Position numbers and translations under genes: made by a program. A stretch of 64,000 bases of DNA, taken from NCBI GenBank assembly GCA_963693305.1, contig OY855903.1:23938755-24002754 (forward strand), in the 5' to 3' direction. The notes below the pieces were generated by a model. That model did no database searches, had not been told where the DNA came from, and saw only the letters and a list, made by a program, of their open reading frames with translations. Shown here piece after piece: positions 31,801-43,387 of this stretch (its first letter is position 1; each line of letters begins with the position of its first letter). This stretch comes from Meandrina meandrites (Eukaryota; Cnidaria; Anthozoa; Scleractinia; Meandrinidae).

Positions 31801-34800
31801 TTATAAACAAGTTTCACGTAACATTTCTAGCTCTGATTGAAACTGTGTTATTGTTATTTGTTTGGACCGTTCAGGTGAAAACTGAGTCATAATTATATCT
31901 GTGTGCTCTTTTTCCAATTGATTGACCTCGTCAATAGTCTTCAGAGTACGCGCCTGTCTTTTCTGTGAGACTTGGAGAAGTGGGATGAGGAAAAGAAGAG
32001 TACAGCCTGTCGCGCTAAATACAGAAGCCGCAATAAAGCTCCATGGATACGAGTGGGTGACGTCATATATCCAACCTAAGGAAACAACAAAACTCGATCT
32101 ATAATGAATGCTAAAAGTTAATAACAAGCCAACAGTCTCGGTATACTGTATTCAACTATCGTAAAGCTCATTAAGCCTCGGTGGTGGGAGTGGGTGGCTG
32201 ATATTTCTTTTTAAGACTTTTTTGAGAGGTGCGTAATCCGTGGCTCATTACAGTAGGAGGGGTGACATGGGGGCTTATTTCAAATTATGTATCAGTTGGG
32301 ATGCATAACTGAAAGAAAATGAGGCGGATTTTTTAGCGGAGCTCTCCAGTGGCCCGAAGGGCCGCAGAGCGGAGCCCCATAACTACTCTGGACCGCGCGA
32401 GGATAGAAATTGAGAAAACCATGCGTTTCCATGCGTTTGAGTTTTCGTGGTCATCGTGGCTAGCAGCATGGCTCGCGGGCGCGTGCGCCTAGCGTCGCCC
32501 AAAGTGGCGGCCATACTCCAGAAAAAGCTTGGCCTGGGCATCTTACGTGTTTGATATTGACCATCCACTTTTCGTTAAAAGTTACCTATCATAGAAGTTT
32601 GTAGGACACTGCACATTTTTTAAATCATGTTGAAAATCGACTAGGGATATTTCATTTCGCCTACACGAATCGATTGCGTGAAAAGGCGACAAAATCTTTG
32701 CTCAACCGCGGGAATGAACACTTGAATTGTGAAGAAAGTGAGCAGGAGAAAATATTTCTTCGTTATTATTTTTCACCCCATCACTTCAGAGATTTTTTCT
32801 TGCATCAAAAAAATGATCTGGACATTTCACATCAACTTAAACGAAGCCATTGCATGAAAAGGCGCCAAAATCTTTGCCACACTGTTCACGTTTAAAGCGG
32901 AATGAAACACGCGAAGAAAGCTGCTGAAGAACATACATCTTTGTGGATATTTCTCGCTCTATTTACCCATCTACATCATGGAAACTTGTTCCAAATCATT
33001 NNNNNNNNNNNNNNNNNNNNNNNNNNNNNNNNNNNNNNNNNNNNNNNNNNNNNNNNNNNNNNNNNNNNNNNNNNNNNNNNNNNNNNNNNNNNNNNNNNNN
33101 NNNNNNNNNNNNNNNNNNNNNNNNNNNNNNNNNNNNNNNNNNNNNNNNNNNNNNNNNNNNNNNNNNNNNNNNNNNNNNNNNNNNNNNNNNNNNNNNNNNN
33201 GAAACGATCGAACGCTTTTCGTTCAATGAGTTTCGTAAAGATGTTTATACTCTGCAAGCCAGCTTGATTTTTTGAGGTGCAAGTCTTAAGGCCAGAGATT
33301 TTAAGTTTAGCCGTTTCCTTTGGTACATGCACGAAATTAAGCAACCAGAAGAGAGGAATTAAATTCAGGCGAGCCAGAGAGTGGAACGTGACGAAGTTAT
33401 CAGCTAAAGGATAGGGCACTGCACTGAAATTAGGCACATTCGTGTACGTACGACAAAACAACCTTTTGCAGAAAGGTCTAAATATGTCAAGCTTTGCTTA
33501 AACATTTTGATAGAGTGACAAGATTGGGTTTTGGTCAAGGCACAATCCTAGTCGAACCGAAGTTTTAAAGTTGAATTTTATCTCTAAAGAAAGCAATCTG
33601 CGGATATAAAATAGATAACAGATATAAAGGCTTACTACTACTTTCATTCTATAAGTGATTCAGAACAGTAGGCTAGATTTAATCCATTAGAAACGTTTCA
33701 TACACTGAGAGATTGATAGAGCCCCTATCGCCAGAACGTTACCACTTACCAGCCAATGGAATGCCCGATAAGAAAGCGAAACCCAGTGCTCCAAACATCA
33801 GACCCACTCCTCTAGAGGCCTTATCACTGCCAACCAGGTCCTCAGCAACCACCGGTCTAAGTAACACAAAGCCACAATCGAAAACCCCGTACAGGGCCAT
33901 CAGCGCTATGAAAGACTCGAAACTAGAAGCCGCCGAAATCAGGGAGGTCGACACAGCCACACCGATCATTGCGATTTGAAAGATATGCACGCGATGGCTT
34001 GAAAACCTGTCGGCAAGTTTACCAGTTAAAAAGGAGAAGATACTGGATGATATTGACCAGGCCATAAGCAAGTAGGCGACCTTGTCTTGTGACACTCCTG
34101 ACTCCCTGGCAAACGAAGGCTAAAGAACAAGGAGGAACAGACGTTTTTCATTCCTAGTTATGTCTAAGAGCGATTAATACCCGATATTATGATATGGTTA
34201 GCTCTGCGCTCGGGCAATAGGAGCCAACTCCTGCTCTGTGATTGGCTGCCCAAGCGGGCAAGATGGGGCTATTTTGCCTGTTCGGGATTGCCCGAAAGAA
34301 AATTATCCTTTATAAACAATGCTTGTTCGGCCAAGGTGGTTGGATATTGGCCAGTTCTGTCCATAAAATTAAACACACAAAACACACTGAGCTTGGCCAA
34401 TATGCAGTCGTCTGGACCGGACAAACATGTTAAATAACCCACATTTCTTTGCTTTATTAACTTTGTAACAAGATCTTTCACGGCCAGGGTAGAGAGATAC
34501 TACCACCACAATATGGTATCAATTAGGGCAATTTCTCAAACCTTCCTTTTTACTGAAGTAAACTTGTTACTGAAAAAAATAAACTATAAATGATTGTTGG
34601 GCGTTGAACAGGTTACAGAAACGTACCGCATACGACGCAGGAATGAAAGAACCACTGGCGTACAAATATATTCCCAGCAAAAAGACCAGGAAATATTTGT
34701 CTTTTAGTAGCGTAAGATCAAAGACATGTTTTGTCTGCAATGGTGTCTTGTTCACATAAGCTTTTCCAGGTGGACCTGTTGGCTGGCGATACGCCAAGGC

Positions 34801-37207
34801 AAAGACTGTGGTCACACTTGCAATTCCCGCCATAATAGCCAATGTCCCGTATAGTCCTCTAAGTATCACCGTGTGTTGAAAGAATGGTCCAGAGAGAATG
34901 CTGCCTGAATATGCGCCTGCAGTACATATGCCGTTCACAAGTGCTAAATGCCTACGAGTAATCATTGTTTTATACGCATTAGTATTCGTTATCTGGATAC
35001 GATTGTTTTAAGGTCAGTCACCATAATAAAGAAAACAAACATGAAAATCTCGCATAGATTTCATATAACGATTCTGTGTAACAGTGCTCGCAGATGAGTA
35101 GCTTGTGAACAAGCTCCCGTAGGGGTGGGCCCCCGGGGGTGGCCGGTGCAGGGAAACGGATCTTCCCCTGCACCCACCTCCCCTAAGGCATCTCGCCGCA
35201 GGCTAACAGATGAGCAGCCGGTACGTTGAAACCACTGTACTCCGGTCGTCCTATCACTCCCCGAATTGCAGTACTTAATGAATTAAACTTCAGCAGACGT
35301 TTCGAAAGCCGCCACTTCAATAAAGGAGTACTGCACAAAAGGAGGAGAACCGAGTGCCCGTATTATAGAGCGTATCCACTCACGTGACCAGCGGCCATAT
35401 TGGTTAACTTAAACAAAAGACGATTTTTGAATAAAAATAGACTTTAATTCCCAGTGGGATGGCTTGGTACACCAATATGGCCGCCGTTCCTTTGTTTTGG
35501 AACACCAATATGGCTGCCGTGACGTCATGTGAATACGTTCCATAGAGGCAGACATATATAGTAGACTGTACTCGGCTATCAGCCGAAAGCCCAGACTTAG
35601 GGAATCCAAGGCTCTCTTGGATTCCTTTACCTGGGGCTGGAACGTTTGGTGAGACTTGCACTGAAGACGGGAGATAACTGTCATTTAAGACTAGCTCTTA
35701 GTGAGGCTACGTTAAATGGCTCCCATTTTAGCTAAACATAACAAAATTTGCATTTATTAGAGAGTTTAAGCTTCACGTTCAAACGGCAAACGTCAGAATG
35801 TTGCTGATTCTGCTTATTTTTTCTCTAATTAATGAATAAATCCATCAGAAAAATGGAAAATAATTTACTGACTCACACCAATCACGAAACTACTCACTTT
35901 GACATACTGAGAGAATAAACGGGAAATGGTAAAAGTTTCCTTTTTGCCGTTCGCGGGAAAAATAAACGTGAAGCTTAACCTCTCTAATATCTAACAGTGT
36001 TGTTAGGTATTAACGTTGTTAGGGACAGCTTGGTTAGTCGAGTTTGTTCTTGTAAAAAGGTCTTCACAAATCGTCGTCAATAACACTGCAGAGACATGAT
36101 CGGAAGTTTTAATACTCAAACTACAGAGGCTGCACTAGTCGTGTTATCTGACCTCTTAAACCACTGCGACACGATTCTGAAGGTTGTAATGAAGGCAAGG
36201 GAAGCACCGATTCCGAACACCACTCCATACGTTAGAAACAGTAGGTAGAGCTGAGTGACGAACGACGATGCAACAAGACCCACCACACACAGTACTCCGC
36301 CAGCAAAAGCAGTGATACGGCATCCCCATAGGTCGCACGCCACAGTGACAAATGGAGCCACAGCATACAGGGCAAACAGGTGGATGGAACACACCCAAGC
36401 TACACAACAAAAACAATACTTAATTTGCAAGCGCAGACATCCAATTTCACTGAAAAAAAAAATCAGGAAGTGTTTCCATGTTTTGAGAAACATGAGTATT
36501 ATTTATAACGACCACGACCGTTTCATTATGGTGAATGACGATTGCTTTCTGCAAACGAAATTAAAGTTAATTTAAACTGATTGCGAATATTTGATCATTC
36601 GTATTCTGGTCGGTGAAAAATGTTTTCTGGTCCCTGAAACATTGTGGATTTTTTTTTCTTTGTGGTTGCCAACCACGAATTCTTTATTAAAGCGTAAAAA
36701 GGTTTCTGTAATCTGTATCTTTAAGGTGGTGGAAAACGAGGACACATTGTTGCCGACACATTGTTGCTCATGATGTTTCTTGGGTGGGCAAACGAGTGGG
36801 ACACAAAACATTTGTTTTGTGTCCATGGCGCGCAAACGGGGAAACATTTGTTGCGGACACAAAATGTTTCTGACAAAAATCAGAAATATTTTTTTGTGTC
36901 TCGGACACAAATTTTGTGCACGGGCAAACGGGGAACCATTTGTGTCCGCAACATTGTGTCTGCAACATTGTGTCCGCAACATTGTGTCCTCGTTTGCCAC
37001 CACCTTTACGATCATATTTAATCAGCGCATTTTTTGTGTACCTGATGTTGCCTTTCCACCGCCAAACTCTTCTAGTATGTAAATATAAAGGATTCCAAAA
37101 CTGTTCTGTATTCCAGCCAGAACAAAGTGCACTGAACAGGCTGCGGCACAGACAAACCAACCATATCCACCATCTGGAACTGACTTCACAGGCAACCTAC
37201 TCTCCAT
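31801..37207 (-). CDS. monocarboxylate transporter-like (SLC16/MCT) protein, 5 exons
   Basis: Plasma-membrane major-facilitator transporter of the SLC16 type, 460 aa. Coding exons: 37042-37207, 36153-36399, 34627-34951, 33750-34119, 31801-32075, all with GT-AG borders and continuous phase. The MCT signature PDGGYGWFV (residues 11-19) opens transmembrane segment 1. The second exon continues with hydrophobic segments and ends at FRIVSQWFKR, a usual exon boundary in this family. Exon 3 starts in HLALVNGICTAGA. Exon 4 has LTGKLADRF, the loop between helices 8 and 9. Exon 5 starts GWIYDVTHSY (helix 11) and ends in a charged cytosolic tail. About twelve hydrophobic segments can be counted. An AATAAA lies just downstream (31769-31774, minus). 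Intron 4 contains the assembly gap and intron 1 a fold-back MITE. Substrate (lactate/pyruvate, thyroid hormone or other) cannot be told. An acceptor-like site just 5' of the ATG (37218) suggests an upstream non-coding exon. Confidence 0.92.
33001..33200. other. assembly gap (200 N)
   Basis: Run of N in intron 4 of the transporter gene. All ORFs across it are artefacts. Confidence 1.
35366..35545 (-). repeat. CRE/YY1-motif repeat, copy 1
   Basis: About 175 bp with TGACGTCA, two 'ggcggccatattggtg' blocks, 'accaagccatccc', 'aaaatcgtcttttg' and 'gccgctggtcacgtgag'. Lies in intron 2 of the transporter gene. Inverted relative to copies at 55238 and 57188. Confidence 0.8.
36725..37004. mobile_element. 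fold-back MITE (GGTGGTGG ends) in transporter intron 1
   Basis: Left TTAA-GGTGGTGGAAAACGAGGACACA, right TGTGTCCTCGTTTGCCACCACC-TTTA. Inside are several inverted 'cggacacaa/ttgtgtccg' and 'gcaaacggg' blocks, so most of it can fold. Right flank differs from TTAA by one base. Confidence 0.7.
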
Positions 37208-38265
37208 CAGCGGGCTTTAAAAGAAGTCAAAATAAGCATAAGTTGATTTGGTTATCTTTAGCATTACTGTGCTTATTGAAGATACTTTAAATAAACAATT
37301 TTTTTTTTATCGCGGTGCGTAATCAATAAGAAAACAAACGTCAAACTTTAACTAAAAAAAAAATGTGACGGAAGCAACGTGGAGTATAGCAGTTAGAAAC
37401 TGACCGTCAAGAAGTCCTTGTTAAAAATAAGTCACGGATGCTTACCAAGCCGTGCGTCCTGTAGGAGATCGACGGAAAATCTATGGTTAGAGCGCCAGCT
37501 TGGCAAACACACAATTTAACGAAAATAGTAACCTAATATTGTGCCGGAACAACTTTGTCCTGCTTATTATCTATTCAAGCGTCCAAGAAAGGACATCGCG
37601 GTAGGATGAAATCAAATAAGGATTTCTTGATTGCTTTTACGTTATTCTGTTTGTCCAAGTCTCGGGTTTGTACGGTATTCCGTACTCGAGATATCCGTCA
37701 AAATGTTTCACACAAATTTACAGAGCTCTGTATGGAAACGCCATGTTGGTGCCCAAGCAGTTGGGCACCAACATGGCGGCCGGAAATCAATGAAAACATC
37801 TGGAATTCACTTCTGCTATAAAAGGCAGTTATATCACTCTCACGAACAACTAAGCGTTCACACAAACACTTCTCACAAAACCTCAACTGTTCAGATTGTT
37901 AAAAATCGTAGGATAAGACATTATTCTGAAGCATACGTGACAGCCTTCAGGCGGCCCTCTTGATGTCCTGTGGCGTGAAATTCCGAAATTCAAAATGGTC
38001 TATCTTAAAGACGGCGGCTGCTATCGAGCTAAAAACCTTCAACAAGATATATATTAAGGATGTCTAATAGCCAGTGAAGGATAAGTACTCAGGGGTCTTG
38101 CGATTCTGGATTTAATGTCTGGCAATTTTCTTCCATAATTAACGTTGGCGAGGAAATCCAGGCTTTTGTGAAGGGATGGTGGTGGGGGCGGTGGTGTTTC
38201 GTTACATATTTGGTGAATTTGTGCGGATGTCTTCATGAGGCCTTTGCCCTATTTTAGACCATTTT

Positions 38266-38728
38266 CCCGGGGGGGGGGGGGGGGGGGGGTACTCCTTGGA
38301 ATTTTTGGTGGGGGTGTGCCGCCCGCATCTCCAAATCCAGACCCAATTTCAGACCAAAAAATGCTATTTTCCACACCCGTTTTCAGACCTGGCCTCAAAA
38401 ATCCATACCCGTTTTCAGACCTGACCTTGCATAGCATATGTATTAGTGCTGAACTGGAAGTCAACGTAACAAAGATGAATAGGTAAAATTTAGCTGGAAT
38501 GATATATTTTATCGATTTCCCTTTCTCTCTCAACAGCTACTCGCCCCGGTTGCTGGGAAGAAAAATAAATTTATAAGCTTTCGTGAACGTTTCCCTGATA
38601 ACCATACCCAATTTCAGACCAAAATGTTCAAAATCTATACCCGTTTTCAGACCAAAACGGCTCAAAAACCATACCCTTTGGGGCGGCACATACCTATATA
38701 CCTGATATAGGGGAGTATCCCCCCCGGG
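38266..38728. mobile_element. poly-G-ended MITE, second copy, 8-bp TSD
   Basis: Same ends as 12865-13298 (CCCGGG(n)GTACTCC ... GGAGTATCC(n)CCGGG), with 'gtgtgccgcc' and 'gcggcacatacctatat' inside. Flanked by ACCATTTT at 38258-38265 and 38729-38736. The interior has diverged (cagaccaaaa-type repeats). Confidence 0.8.
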
Positions 38729-38938
38729 ACCATTTTAGGCCAACATGTCTGATATTTTGACATCCTATATATCAGACCTTACTCAAACATCGATGGTCGT
38801 TTTTAAGTCTAACACATGCTTTTAGTTACCTAGGATGGCTTCTGTTCGCATTTGACATGAGATATCACGCACCAGCTCATATAAAACGAGTAGCATTTCT
38901 GAACAGTACGGTATTAAACTTTAAAAGGGCATATTTGT

Positions 38939-39150
38939 AAGGCCCTGCCAGGGGGGTGTCCCAGGTCGCTTGTCGGAATTTTAAAATGTCTCGTGTCGGC
39001 GTTTTGTCAAGGCTACACAACGCTGTCGGAAATTTAGCGACATACATTCTGTACATTTGGCTTCGTCAGTCGTTTGTCGCTATTTCGTTTGAGCGCTGTC
39101 GCTACTTTTTGGCCCATGTCGCTTGTCGGAATTTACCCTGGCAGGGCCTC
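38939..39150. mobile_element. GAGGCCCTGCCAGGG MITE, copy 2, 6-bp TSD
   Basis: Same element in opposite orientation to copy 1, flanked by ATTTGT (38933-38938, 39151-39156). The first base of the left terminus is A instead of G. Confidence 0.85.
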
Positions 39151-39974
39151 ATTTGTCGGCTTTAATTGCGGCCCGATCGTGACTCATTCGTGGAGGCCAA
39201 TTCACATGTCGGCCTGTTTCTTTGTTTTGCCGTTATCGCAGAAAAATCGGCCCAAATTTTAAAATTTGTTGCACTGCAACAAAGAATTTTTTAAATCGGA
39301 GAGATTTCCATCACGAACTCATTTCATTTACTTGGCCGACAAATAGGAGCTGGTGTAAAATCGCATTTTTTTTGTCAATAATATTTGACCAAATCGGATG
39401 GCCTTTAAACATGGCTTTAAATGAATAGACAATTAAATTTCCACTACCAAAGTTCGCACTATACCTTATGTCCTGTTTGCTAAATCTGATGAATTCTTAC
39501 TATTTCCAACACAAATTAAGGTACTCTGTCTCCTAAGTACGCTTTGACTGGAGCAAAAATTTCTAGAATTTGTCACGCGAGCGCCAAACAAAGAGATTCA
39601 CTGTTCTATTCAGTTGTCATGCGATCGAAAATTTCTAGAATTTCATCACGCGAGCGTAAAATAACAAAGTTTAAACCTTTTTTCTAGTTCAAAAATGTTT
39701 TAAAAATTAAAGCCGCAGTGAAAGTTTCCAATGTTCTCTTCTTTGACAAAGAAGGTTCTTCTCCGTAAAAGAAATTTCCCCTTTGTGTCACTTTGAGAGA
39801 AAATGAGAGGTTCGGTATCATTCTATATTATTATTTTTACTGTCAATAACATTGAAACCACGACAGCTTACACTTACTTTTGTGACGAAGTGATAAATTC
39901 CTCCGGGGGAGGGGGGCGAGACGGTTACCCCTTATAGTGTTTCCCTTATGGGTTTCTCGTTCTACTAAAATTAA

Positions 39975-40285
39975 GGTGGCTCTGAACTCCTCTGGTAGAT
40001 ATAACTTTTTTAACTTTGCCATGGCATGCTGATCATAACTCAATAATAAAAAACTAGGGGTCACCGAGCTCATTTCGAGTTGTTTGCAATAAAAAATGAA
40101 ATAAAGGGTGTTTTAACATGTTACACTATTGCTATGGTAACCACCAATGCCAAGAAAATGATCGTAAAACTTGCCGACCAATGATGGGTTTTATATCATA
40201 CTGTAACAGCAACTAATAAAGAGTTTTAGTGCTGACTCATCAAAGTATAAGGCCTGGGAAACGCTGAAAACCGTTATCAGCCACC
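39975..40285. mobile_element. TTAA-flanked MITE (GGTGGCT ends)
   Basis: TTAA-GGTGGCT ... AGCCACC-TTAA, 311 bp, no coding potential. Confidence 0.65.
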
Positions 40286-40669
40286 TTAATATGAAAGGAT
40301 GCAATAGACGTATCTTGGCTCGCCCAGCCATTAGCCATTAGGTGTGTTTTTTTCGAGATATTTTGAAACGCTCTTCTAGCTAGGTATGAAGCACAAATTT
40401 AAAACCACGTTAAAATAACCATTTTGCATTTATTCGCAATTAAGTCGAGCACACTCGATAGCAATTTTTAGCTGACATTGTTCCAAAACCCGCATTGTCA
40501 TTTGTGTTGTCACGAATATCGTTATAGCTACCAACAGGAGCCGGGCTCCTGCCTGCAAACAAAGCGTTTCCTTCAAACGAAGTCTATAGCCCGTATTCCC
40601 GGATGTACCATAGTACCAGTCCTCCGCATTCGCTTTGTAAATTTTGTTTTTTAACAGACAGGCCCTTAC

Positions 40670-41024
40670 TTATCACGTTTTGGCCTTCTGGTTGCAGAGC
40701 CAGCGTGTCCTGGTTAATGACTAGTCCTTGCGGAAAGAACTCTGGAAAAGTCGCCAGAGCGATGCTAATGTCTTGAGCGTTTAGATGATACACGGTGCTT
40801 CTTCCTGTTTTGCTTGGTGAAGTTGTGTGCTTGTTTGAAACGTCTTTGCAATTTTTAACTGGCAGGCGTCCGTTGATAGCTGTCGTTGGCTCTCCTTTCT
40901 TTTGATCGAAAATGCGGAAAAAATTATCTTTCTCGCCTCTTGTTGTCGAGGATGGTTTCGAATCTTTAGATTCACCTTCGCTTTCTTTCACAACGGAATG
41001 AATATATTGACTTGAGCGGCACAT
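40670..41024 (-). CDS. possible 5' coding exon of an unknown gene
   Basis: ATG at 41024 opens 118 codons of polar sequence (MCRSSQYIHSVVKESEGESK...) up to a good donor site (A|gtaagg at 40669); the frame stays open to 40584. The segment ALATFPEFFPQGL looks like a folded motif. Joining it to the acceptor at 37218 of the transporter gene would give an immediate stop, so it is not a transporter N-terminus in that form. No downstream exon recognised. Confidence 0.35.
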
Positions 41025-43302
41025 AACGAATAAGTCTGGTCAAGTCCGGTTATTTTACTAGATTGGACCCTCTTCTTGAAGATAAACGGAATTTTGTGCC
41101 GTACAAATCCTCTCGCAAGTAAATAGCTCGCTTACAGCTTACACCACTTCACAAGCTGCGTATTTTATCATTTCGAAACTTTTTACAAGCTTTATACTCT
41201 TCAGGTAAGTGTTATTGCTGCAATATGATTGGCTGAGGGTAGAGCGTGTTGATAATAGTTTATTAGGAATTCTCCGCGATCACGTACTATACCCCGAAAC
41301 AGATTAATATTTAATCGAGTTTTCCTTGATTGTATTTGTGTCTAACCGATACAGCTACTAAATCAAAATAGAAAATATCATTTACACTTACAAACTTGAG
41401 GTCGGATATTTAAAAACAAAAGCCCCCTCAATTTCCTTACCATCGGGTGGCATGTCGTTTATTCAGCATAATTGATTTAGTTCTACTAAAGCTCTGCTTT
41501 CTATAGAAAGCTGTTGTAAGCTTTTATTCGGCGGAACGTGTTTCCAAACCGCAATATCCCACTGCAAGTTAAAAACAATGTGTTTTAGACACTGCGTATG
41601 CAAGATTATTGGCTTTTTTCCAGTACATCAAGAAACAAAAAATTAGTGTGTAAATACAATTATTTTAGTCAATAACTGTAGACAGGGAACGGATGTGAAC
41701 GCTTGGTTTGCGCAGAAATCTTATCATATCTGCTAAAATATCAGACTCTTAAAAATTGGCTCAGTCTAATCTGCGACTGGTTTGACAACTTTATTTTGGT
41801 TTTAATAAGCCATATTCAATAACTGATTCCACTTGGTAAGTACAGGTTTCACTTCAAGAGCTTGAATGAAAATTAGAATTTATACAAAAAAATAGCGGCG
41901 CGGTTTACGCGATTCATGTTGTGTGATTGCTTTCGTTCAATTTACAATCTCTTAAAATGAATGCTTTGTTACCGAGGATTTTAATTATTTTTTCTTTAAC
42001 ATTGTAGGGATTCTGAACGTAATTCTGAATACAAACACAATGCCACTACATCGATCTTCCTTGCTCCAGAAAAAAAATTAAGCGCCCTCTAAAACTGAAT
42101 TTCATGCAAAACGTGATCATCCCGGAGATATGTATAATCTTATGCTGCTTATTTCTAAAGAAAGTAGATTTTAAGAGCAAAAGACGAATTTTCTTATCCT
42201 TTTGCTAGTCTAATTGGTTTAACAGGATCAATGTGAGTAATTTTGCCAGCAAGGTGCAAATAAAAATAGATTAAATATTAAAAGTGCTAATTTCCAAATA
42301 TCACGTACTGCTATCCACGAAACGCGAGGAACTGTGTTAAGCCGATCATTCTCGTGATTTGATGCACGCTTTTACTGTAACGTATTTCAAAATAACGAAA
42401 AGTGATCTTAGCGGTTTTCTACTGAGCATCGTAAGCTCCAAAGCAATTACAAGATGCAATCACAGTGAACGAAGGCAACATTACAAACCAATACAAACTC
42501 GAAGCAAACATACGTCGCCGACTTTAAGCGCGGGAAAACGCATGCAGCAAAGTCGCGATTGGCTTTGGTTTCGCATCTGATTGGTTTAGAAGGTGGTGCG
42601 AGCTTTTTAAACCAATCACGCAGTAAAGAAGCTTTGTCACGGATTTGGCCAAATTTATGCATGGGAAATGGCCATAACATTCGGTGAACTGATATAATTT
42701 CAATAACACAGCAAATACAAAAGAAGGTACGGATGGGCAAAAGCGAAGAAGATTGAAACGGATTGCGATATGGGTTTTTGAAATACTGTTGGGCTGAACA
42801 GTTTTCAAAGTTAATCTCATTTGCTTGTAACTTTTTATCAATTATAACGCCCGGGAGACACATTTACATGCATAAAAGTAATTTCTTTGCTAACATTAAG
42901 TTTCATAGCGAGTATTTGGCAAAACTTACCATTCCGGGTTTATACCTTAGACTGAATTGAAAACCTAGCAAAACGTATTTTTTTTCGTTATTGGTTTACA
43001 CGCATAAGTAACGAGCACTGATCTATTTTTCCTTCCTGAAATTGAATCTAGTTTTGAAATATTTTATAATGAGGTGTTTCAGTCTGAAATTTTCCTTGAA
43101 CTGGACCAATGTCTAGTCTTGGTTAAATTGCTCTACCTGTTCGTTATCACTTTTTTGTTGCCAGATGCATTTTTCCATAACGTTTTCTCTTCAGTCCTTA
43201 GCTCAAATAAGAAATTCTCCTCTCTGATTGTAAAACATCTCTTTTGATGATAAAGATGAAATGTTCATTTGTCACGAGCGTGAGACAAATTAAAAGAAAC
43301 AA

Positions 43303-43387
43303 AATCTGAGTCCCCGACGGCAATCGAACTGGGCATGGCCTCCCAGATACCGTTTGGGCGCTCTAACCACTGAGCTACGAGAGGCTC
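43303..43387 (-). repeat. tRNA-like SINE head
   Basis: Reverse strand reads gcctctcgTAGCTCAGTGGTTAGAGC (A box) ... cAGTTCGATTGC (B box) ... gtcggggactcaga. The cloverleaf is imperfect (poor B box, no clear anticodon loop), so it is a tRNA-derived repeat, not a working tRNA gene. Confidence 0.6.

Larger units (their letters stand above)
37208..40669. other. intergenic upstream of the transporter, MITE-rich
   Basis: Contains a hairpin at 37741-37783 (ccatgttggtgccca ... tgggcaccaacatgg), the poly-G MITE, the GAGGCC MITE and the TTAA MITE listed separately. No exon recognised. Confidence 0.6.

Noticed and set aside
32902..33461. ORFs crossing 33001-33200
   Set aside because: They run through the N gap.
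43303..43387. Functional tRNA gene
   Set aside because: B box is off consensus and the stem/anticodon pattern is poor; it matches the look of a tRNA-derived SINE head.
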